Origin: DAOUAM01 sp034433305
GTDB lineage: Bacteria > Chloroflexota > Dehalococcoidia > Lucifugimonadales > DAOUAM01
NCBI GenBank assembly: GCA_034433305.1
Contig: DAOUAM010000038.1
Location: forward strand, 1-44,488
Length of the DNA: 44,488 nucleotides
Direction of reading: 5' to 3'
Position 1 is the stretch's first letter, and every line of letters starts with the position of its first letter. The position numbers and the translations under genes are program-made. Of this stretch, positions 39,113-44,488 are shown in pieces. The notes beneath the pieces are model-generated. The model ran no database searches. It was not told the origin of the DNA and saw nothing but the letters and a program-made list of their open reading frames with translations.

Positions 39113-40171
39113 TCAAGAAGCCCCGCCTGAAGGCCCGGCGCCAGTGGGGGAAGCGTCCACCAGGCCTAGCGCCTCCACACCGGCACGGTGGACATCCTCA
39201 TCGCCTCTGACCGCCTGTCCAAGCAGTCCCAGGACGGCGCCGACTATGGCCTGCTCCTGGCAGGTCGGGGCCGGCAGCGAGGCCTGATGCATTAAGGTGC
39301 GGCCACCCCGCTGGTGAAGCGTCACCCTTACGGCGGAGCACAGAAGCGCGTCCCGCTCCAGGGCGCGGGCCAGCATGCCGGCCAGACGCGGGACCATGTT
39401 CGCCGCGCCAGGGCTGGCCACGCTGGCGCTCATGGAGCGCCGGACGCCGTGGGGGCCGATGGTGCCGGTATCCTCGCCCCGCGCCCACGCCCTCAGCACG
39501 GCGCCGCGCGGCCCGAGCACCTGGTTCAGCCAGGCGTCATCGCACCTGGCCAGGTCTCCCACCGTGCTCACCCCGCGCGCCCTGAGCAGGCCAGCCGTGT
39601 GGGCGCCCACTCCGGGCAGGAGCGCCACGTCCAGGGGAAACAGGAACTCTTGCTCGTTTCCCGGCGCCACCAGCAGGATTCCGGCAGGCTTTGCCGCTCC
39701 GCAGGCCACCTTGGACACGGTCCTTGAGGTGCCGCCGCCGATGGACACGGACAGCCCGGTCTCGTCACGCATCCTGGTCTTCAGCCAGGCCGCCAGAGGC
39801 CCAGGCCCAGCATCTGAGAGCTGCTCGGTGACATCGAGGTAGGCCTCGTCCTGGCCGCAAGGTTCCACCAGCGGCGTGAAGGCCTGGAGCACTTGCAGCA
39901 CCTGGCTGAAGGCCGCCCTGTAGCGCTGGCGCCGTGGGCTGACCACCTGGCCTTGCGGGCACAGGGCCAGGGCCATGGACAGCGGCATGCCAGGAGCTAC
40001 CCCGAAAGCCCGGGCCTCGTAGGACGCCGAAGCCACCGTCCGCTCTCCCCTGGTCAGCTTTTCCACGATGACAGGCCGGTCGCGGAGGCCGGGCTGGTCC
40101 AGTTGCTCCACGGACGCATAGAAGGCATCCATGTCGGCATGCAGAATATACCGCGCGCCGCCAGTGCTCAT
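39113..40171 (-). CDS. dinB: DNA polymerase IV (Y-family)
   Basis: From the ATG at 40171 (GGAGGT directly upstream) the product is 352 residues, the normal DinB length. The palm motifs are HADMDAFYASVEQ (Asp13) and CGQDEAYLDVT (Asp108, Glu109), so the metal-binding acids are intact. The residues before DE are G-Q instead of the usual S-x. SASYEARAFGVAPGMPL and the thumb helix-hairpin-helix LPGVGAHTAGLLRARGV are also present, then a little-finger domain. The C-terminus lacks a clear beta-clamp-binding motif. It performs error-prone lesion bypass. TATATACT lies just 6 nt before the ATG, so a leaderless transcript is possible, but no -35 is visible. Confidence 0.9.
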   Translation of the reverse strand: MSTGGARYILHADMDAFYASVEQLDQPGLRDRPVIVEKLTRGERTVASASYEARAFGVAPGMPLSMALALCPQGQVVSPRRQRYRAAFSQVLQVLQAFTPLVEPCGQDEAYLDVTEQLSDAGPGPLAAWLKTRMRDETGLSVSIGGGTSRTVSKVACGAAKPAGILLVAPGNEQEFLFPLDVALLPGVGAHTAGLLRARGVSTVGDLARCDDAWLNQVLGPRGAVLRAWARGEDTGTIGPHGVRRSMSASVASPGAANMVPRLAGMLARALERDALLCSAVRVTLHQRGGRTLMHQASLPAPTCQEQAIVGAVLGLLGQAVRGDEDVHRAGVEALGLVDASPTGAGPSGGAS

Positions 40172-40286
40172 ACCTCCAGTATATAGTCTGCCGCCGCCAA
40201 GGGCCGTGAGGGGAAGACCAACGTGAAGGTGAAGCCTGGGAGGTGTTCCTGCCCACCTGGCCATGAGACCAGGCACCAGCCGCCCG

Positions 40287-41195
40287 CTACCTGCTGCCCC
40301 GCAGCCGTGGGTCCAGCACGTCCCTCAGGGCATCGCCCAGGACGTTGATGCCAAAGACGACGATGGTGAGCGCCAGGCCGGGGAAGATGCCTATCCAGGG
40401 CGAGGTGGCGAAGTACTGGGCCGTGTCAATGCTCAGCATGGAGCCCCAGGAAATGACGCTGCTGGGGCTGCCGACACCCAGGAAACTCAGCGACGCCTCG
40501 ATGACGATGACGCTGCCCAGGGACGCCGTGGACACCACCACAAAGGCCGCGAAGGTGTTGGGCAGTATGTGGCGGTACATGATGCGCAGGTCGCCTGCCC
40601 CTATGGCCCTGGCCGCGTCCACGTACATGCTGACCTTGACGCTCAACACCTGCGAGCGCACCGTCCGGATGATCCGGTAGACCAGCACCACCGTGATGGC
40701 GATGACAACGTTGTTCAGCGACTGGCCCAGGGCCGCCATGATGGCGATGGCCAGCACCAGGGACGGGAAGGCGCTGAGGACGTCCACGAAACGCTGGAGA
40801 ATCAGGTCGTACTTGCCGCCATAGTAGGCGCTGGTGATGCCCAGCACAGTGCCCACCACTGTGCTGAGGAGCATGGCTGGCAGCCCCACTCGCACCATGG
40901 AGACCCAGGTGCCATAAAGCACCCGGCTGAAGACGTCGCGGCCCAGGACATCGGTGCCGAACCAGTGTTGGGCGCCGGGCGGCAGTAGCTGGCTCCTGGA
41001 GCTGATGGCGTAGGGATCGTAGGGAGCGATAAAGGGCGACAGGACAGCCACCAGGCATGCGCCGGCCAGAATTATCAGGCCAGTCCCGCCCAGGGGCTTG
41101 GTCAGAATGAACTGCCCGAGCTGGATGTACCAGGTACGCTGGCGCCTCCTGGCCACCCGGGGCAATGCCACTACCGTTGTTCTTTGCGCTTCCAT
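40287..41195 (-). CDS. Peptide/opine-type ABC transporter permease, DppC-like
   Basis: The 302-residue protein has the DppC/OppC layout: an N-terminal soluble tail, a first membrane helix (GLIILAGACLVAVLSPFIAPYDP) and the conserved GTDVLGRDVFSRVLYGTWVS segment. Five further helices follow, with the EAA-type loop ARAIGAGDLRIMYRHILPN. It ends with LGDALRDVLDPRLRG, the family signature. Start ATG 41195 follows GGGAG. It would form the membrane channel with the DppB-like protein encoded 73 nt upstream. No ATPase gene follows; dinB is next. Confidence 0.92.
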   Translation of the reverse strand: MEAQRTTVVALPRVARRRQRTWYIQLGQFILTKPLGGTGLIILAGACLVAVLSPFIAPYDPYAISSRSQLLPPGAQHWFGTDVLGRDVFSRVLYGTWVSMVRVGLPAMLLSTVVGTVLGITSAYYGGKYDLILQRFVDVLSAFPSLVLAIAIMAALGQSLNNVVIAITVVLVYRIIRTVRSQVLSVKVSMYVDAARAIGAGDLRIMYRHILPNTFAAFVVVSTASLGSVIVIEASLSFLGVGSPSSVISWGSMLSIDTAQYFATSPWIGIFPGLALTIVVFGINVLGDALRDVLDPRLRGSR

Positions 41196-41268
41196 AGCGT
41201 CCACTCCCCCGCGATGCTAGCTAATTGGGCGCTCAGCCCGCCCCTGCCATCCTTACAGCCCGCACTGC

Positions 41269-42228
41269 TCACTCGTACCTGATCCTCGGGTCCAGCAGGG
41301 CGTAGGAAATGTCAATGACCAGGTTGATTACCAGGTAGAGCAGCACCACGAACATCACGAAGACCTCCACCACCGGCAGGTCGCGGAGGCGTATGGCGGT
41401 GATGAGGGCCTGCCCCATACCTGGTATGCCAAAGATAAGCTCGATGGCTACTGAGCCGGAGAGCAGCCCGGCCACCAGAAAGCCGCCTATAGTCACCACC
41501 GGCAGCAGGGCGTTGCGCACGGCATGGCGTAACACCACCAGCCGCTCCCGCAGGCCCTTGGCACGGGCTGTTCGGATGTAGTCTTCCCGCAGCACCTCCA
41601 GCAACTGGGCACGGGTGATTCTCAGCAGCAAGCCGTTGGTGGAGAAGCCCAGGGCCACGGCCGGGAAAATAAGCTGCTGGAACCCCACTACCGGGTCATC
41701 CCACAGGTCCACGAAGCCCAGGGGCGGCAGGTAGTTGAAGTACCTGGACAGTACCAGGACCACTATGAGGCCTACCCAGAAGCTGGGCGCGGCCAGGCCG
41801 ATGATGGCTATCCCCCGCAGGATGTAGTCCAGCCAGGTGTCCTGCTTCAGCGCCGCCAGTATACCCACCGGAATGGCTATGGCGACAATGACCACCAGCG
41901 TCATGGCCGTGAGCTGCAGCGTCCTGGGGAAGCGCTCGCTGAGCGTCCTGGCTACGGGATAGTTGTCCCGGAAGGAGGTGCCCATATCCAGCCGCACAAG
42001 GCCCCAGACCCAGTCCACGTACTGCATGGCGATGGGCCGGTCCAGGCCCAGTTCGTGACGCAACTCCTCCACCTGCTCGCGGGTGAAGCTGGCCTCGCCG
42101 CTGGGGCCGGACAGGATCACCGCTGCCACGTCGCCGGGTATGACCCTCAGCAGCACGAATATGCCTATTGACGCGCCTATCAGGCTGGGTATGAACAGGG
42201 CCAGCCTGCGAAAGATGTACTTACGCAT
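41269..42228 (-). CDS. Peptide/opine-type ABC transporter permease, DppB-like
   Basis: The 319-residue protein begins MRKYIFRRLALFIPSLIGAS and has six predicted membrane helices. Between the first two is the periplasmic LGLDRPIAMQYVDWVWGL segment typical of DppB. The EAA loop is DYIRTARAKGLRERLVVLRHAVRNALLPVV, here cited by position (about residues 216-245). It ends LLDPRIRYE. It is the channel partner of the DppC-like protein downstream. A 16-bp hairpin separates it from the upstream binding-protein gene, a likely means of setting lower permease expression. Confidence 0.93.
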   Translation of the reverse strand: MRKYIFRRLALFIPSLIGASIGIFVLLRVIPGDVAAVILSGPSGEASFTREQVEELRHELGLDRPIAMQYVDWVWGLVRLDMGTSFRDNYPVARTLSERFPRTLQLTAMTLVVIVAIAIPVGILAALKQDTWLDYILRGIAIIGLAAPSFWVGLIVVLVLSRYFNYLPPLGFVDLWDDPVVGFQQLIFPAVALGFSTNGLLLRITRAQLLEVLREDYIRTARAKGLRERLVVLRHAVRNALLPVVTIGGFLVAGLLSGSVAIELIFGIPGMGQALITAIRLRDLPVVEVFVMFVVLLYLVINLVIDISYALLDPRIRYE

Positions 42229-42249
42229 GGCGCACTACTCCACGGCGCT

Positions 42250-42299
42250 CTACATGGGCGGCCGGCTGTCACGCACCAATGCCCCGGCCGCCCATGTAG
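42250..42299. promoter_or_regulatory. 16-bp intercistronic hairpin in the ABC importer operon
   Basis: CTACATGGGCGGCCGG (42250-42265) and CCGGCCGCCCATGTAG (42284-42299) pair perfectly around an 18-nt loop between the binding-protein and permease genes. No T-tract follows, so mRNA stabilisation of the upstream message is likelier than termination. Confidence 0.8.
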
Positions 42300-42314
42300 C
42301 TGCCCACAGTCCTG

Positions 42315-44183
42315 CTACGGAGTGCATCGCCCTCCCTGGCACCAGGCATTGCCAAGAATGTACTGGGAATGGTGGTACCTGGGCGGGAAGTAGTTGTTCA
42401 GGTTAGACCAGTGGCCCTGGAAGATGGCCGGCCGGATCCAGGCGATGCACGCCGCGTCGTTGTGCTGTATCTGGGCCATTTTGCGCAGTATCTCGCCACG
42501 CTTGGCCTGGTCCTGAAGGACGCTCTGCTCCTCGTACAGGTCTATCCACTCCTGGTTGGTCCAGCCGCCATAGTTCCTGGAGCCGATGGGCGTGCACATG
42601 GTCGTATTGAAGGCGTCGGGGTCCTCGAACTCGGCGCCGAAGGTCACGGTGAAGATGTCCGAGTCGCCGCTGGTCTGGCGGGCATTGAGGGTGGCCCCAT
42701 CCAGCCGCTGCACCTCCACGTCAATGTAGACCTGCTTCAACTGCTCAGCCGCCACCTCGGCCTGGCGCAGGTTGAAGCCGCTGGTGGGCGCCGTGGCAGA
42801 CACCTTCAGGGTATTGCTGGGGCCATAGCCCAGCGACTCCATGATGCGCTTGGCTTCGGCGATGTCCTCGGCCTTCCTGTCCTGGCGCACGCCCGGGAAG
42901 GTGGCGTAGTCGTCAAAGCCGTAAATCCAGTCCCACAGGCCAAAGTAATAGCCTGAGAAGAAGCCCACGCCGTCGTTGGCAAGCTTGTTCATCTCATCGC
43001 GGTCTATGGTCAACTGGACCGCCCAGCGGATGTCCCGGTTGTCCAGCGGCGGGCGGTTGACATTGATAATCTGCCCCGTCCAGCCCAGGGCGATGAGCCT
43101 GTAGAGCTTGATCTGGTTGCCGAACTGTGCCTGCAGGGAGTCGGCGTCCGGCTTGGTGAAGCCGGAGAAGATGTCGAAGAAGCTGATGCGCTTGACGCGC
43201 GTGGCTGCCACAAAGGTGGAGTAGTCGGATATGTACACTATGTCTATGCCGTCCAGGTAGGGCCGCTCGCCGTTATTGCCCAGGTGCCAGTTGGGGTTGC
43301 GCTGCAAAGTGATGCGGCTGTCGCGGGCGAAATTGGAGGCGTCGAACATGAACGGGCCAACTCCGTCAACCTCGCTGGGGGCCAGGTCGCGAAGGGCCGC
43401 CTCCTCGTCCTTGGCCTTGATGAGTCCCATGGGCTGGAACTGGAGCCAGCCGCTGGACAGGCAGGCCGGAAAGACCGCCCTGGGCGCCTTCAGGTGTACC
43501 CTGACGGTCAGGTCGTCCACCTTCTCCACGCCCTCGGGCCAGGGCTTCACCAGCTCGCCGAAGCAGCGCTGGCGCTCGATGCGCAGGCCATTGGGGCGAG
43601 TCAGCATCCGCTGCATGTTATAGACAACGTCGTCAGCGTCGAAGACCTGGCCCTTGTGGGTCTTGATGCCCGGACGTATCCTGAACGTCCAGGCCAGGCC
43701 GTCCTCGCTCAGGGACCAGGACTCGGCCAGGTCGCCCTCAAGGGTAGTCCTGTCCTCAGAGTTGGGCCTGATGAGGTAGGCATTGAGATTGGAGAAGAAC
43801 ACCAGGTCATCGGCTGCGGGACTGGCATGGTAGACGTCCAGCGGCGGCTGGTCTTCGGGGGCCTGGACGATGCGCCCGCCACGGACAGCCGCTCCGGTCG
43901 CCGGCGCGGGCGTGGGGAACATCCTGAGCTCGACTCTGCCAGGCGTGGCGGCGGGGACCATGGGCGAGATGGCGGGAATAGGCGCGGCGGTGGGCGCTGG
44001 CAGGGGAGTAGGGGGCTGCTGAGCCGCCACAGGCGCCGTGGTCGGCGCTGGCGCGGCGGTGGGCGCTGGCAGCGGTGTGGCTGGCTCCTGCCTAACAGGC
44101 TCAGCCCCAGCGCACGCCACAGCCAGCACTCCCAGGACACAGGGAAGCACTACACGACCTAGCCATTTGAAAGGCCGCTTCAA
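42315..44183 (-). CDS. ABC transporter substrate-binding lipoprotein, family 5 (peptide/opine)
   Basis: I choose TTG 44183, since GAGGAGGTG lies 5-7 nt upstream; the GTG at 44198 sits inside that ribosome binding site. The 622-residue precursor has a lipoprotein signal ending VLAVAC, a Pro/Ala/Thr linker with duplicated PATPLPAPTAAPAP-like units (about 30-90), and a family 5 binding domain. Marks of that domain are ESWSLSEDGLAWTFRIRPGIKTHKG-type sequence (about 155-180), VFDADDVVYNMQR, PFMFDASNFARDSRITLQRNPNW and DIRWAVQLTIDRDEMNKLA. It delivers peptides, opines or similar solutes to the two permeases downstream. The substrate is unknown. An 8-bp hairpin (44218-44240) lies in its leader. Confidence 0.92.
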   Translation of the reverse strand: MKRPFKWLGRVVLPCVLGVLAVACAGAEPVRQEPATPLPAPTAAPAPTTAPVAAQQPPTPLPAPTAAPIPAISPMVPAATPGRVELRMFPTPAPATGAAVRGGRIVQAPEDQPPLDVYHASPAADDLVFFSNLNAYLIRPNSEDRTTLEGDLAESWSLSEDGLAWTFRIRPGIKTHKGQVFDADDVVYNMQRMLTRPNGLRIERQRCFGELVKPWPEGVEKVDDLTVRVHLKAPRAVFPACLSSGWLQFQPMGLIKAKDEEAALRDLAPSEVDGVGPFMFDASNFARDSRITLQRNPNWHLGNNGERPYLDGIDIVYISDYSTFVAATRVKRISFFDIFSGFTKPDADSLQAQFGNQIKLYRLIALGWTGQIINVNRPPLDNRDIRWAVQLTIDRDEMNKLANDGVGFFSGYYFGLWDWIYGFDDYATFPGVRQDRKAEDIAEAKRIMESLGYGPSNTLKVSATAPTSGFNLRQAEVAAEQLKQVYIDVEVQRLDGATLNARQTSGDSDIFTVTFGAEFEDPDAFNTTMCTPIGSRNYGGWTNQEWIDLYEEQSVLQDQAKRGEILRKMAQIQHNDAACIAWIRPAIFQGHWSNLNNYFPPRYHHSQYILGNAWCQGGRCTP

Positions 44184-44358
44184 GGCACACCTCCTCACGT
44201 CAGAAAGTCATCCAGCAGCCCTGGCGACACGTGCCAGGGCCTCATGGCGGGCCAGCGGTGGGCCTGGCCTCTCCTGCGATGGCCGCCAGGAAAGGCGATG
44301 ACAACCGAGTTTCAGAGAAGGAAGTAGGTCTTACGGAGCTAGGTCTGACTAAGAGCCC

Positions 44359-44488
44359 CTAACAGAATGAAGTCAACCTTCTGAAGCAGATGAGGGAACA
44401 ACCGAGAGAAAGGAAAGCCTCGTGGATGTCCGCTCTACGCTCATAGCGGATGCGCAGCCGCCTGAACTGGTGCAGCCAGGCCAGCGTC
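44359..44488 (-). mobile_element. C-terminal end of an IS5-family-type transposase, cut by window edge
   Basis: The reverse strand from the right edge is open for 42 codons and ends at a TAG (44361-44359). It includes WLHQFRRLRIRYERRAD then IHEAFLSLGCSLICFRRL, the typical C-terminus of IS5-group DDE transposases. The IS end should lie a little further left, between the TAG and about 44320; the inverted repeat cannot be defined without the other end. It sits upstream of the ABC importer operon and could affect its expression. Confidence 0.8.

Noticed and set aside
39113..40171. DinB as an inactive ImuB-like polymerase
   Set aside because: The catalytic Asp13, Asp108 and Glu109 are all present; only the residues before DE differ.

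Overview
The window is a GC-rich, gene-dense bacterial chromosome segment with about 36 intact genes, two genes cut by the window edges and three tRNA genes. Gene content (DUF503, YprA/MrfA-like helicase, DUF502, tandem-GNAT protein, cohesin-like lipoproteins with Thr/Pro linkers, multi-PAS/GAF kinase) and the style of the proteins fit Chloroflexota, most likely a Dehalococcoidia-type lineage. That assignment is inference; no rRNA is present. It looks like mostly ordinary chromosome. The only clear mobile-element trace is the C-terminal end of an IS5-type transposase at the right edge.

Layout. 1-2.8 kb: a partial unknown gene, a 0.45 kb promoter-to-terminator unit without an ORF (candidate ncRNA), a nuclease-like/HPRT fusion and a cohesin-like membrane protein. 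2.9-6.2 kb: DUF503 and an MrfA-type helicase, convergent with a lone rpsD. 6.4-11.5 kb: tRNA-Pro, an alpha/beta hydrolase, then a leftward set: DsbA-like protein with an in-frame TGA (probable selenoprotein), RNase III, a class A beta-lactamase-like protein, and an HD-GYP/LuxR regulator. 11.7-19.6 kb: penicillin-acylase family, a GATase with altered catalytic residues, a DUF1537 kinase plus class II aldolase pair, glyA, and hpf. 20-24.8 kb: a rightward set thrC-folE-BioF2/FemAB-like-GT4-DUF502. 24.8-33.6 kb: tandem GNAT, tRNA-Lys, a CheA-like protein lacking its kinase domain, tRNA-Arg, an unrecognised Cys-rich/PH-like protein with a probable CTG start, a 1331-residue sensor kinase and a zinc-ribbon protein. 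34-39.1 kb: cohesin-like lipoprotein, SHOCT protein, an unknown ORF, then an acyl-CoA ligase/HAD/SDR catabolic set. 39.1-44.2 kb: dinB and a peptide/opine-type ABC importer (SBP and two permeases, no ATPase genes here).

Regulatory sites are unusually legible. Sigma70-like promoters with exact 17-nt spacing precede all three tRNAs, the candidate ncRNA, hpf and the sensor kinase; the last overlaps a dyad that looks like an operator. The points most worth pursuing are the probable selenocysteine DsbA with a SECIS-like hairpin just after its TGA, the ORF-less transcription unit at about 647-1094, the PD-(D/E)xK-like/HPRT fusion, the kinase-less CheA relative whose Hpt histidine is replaced, the CTG-start protein, and perfect hairpins lying inside or at the ends of coding regions.
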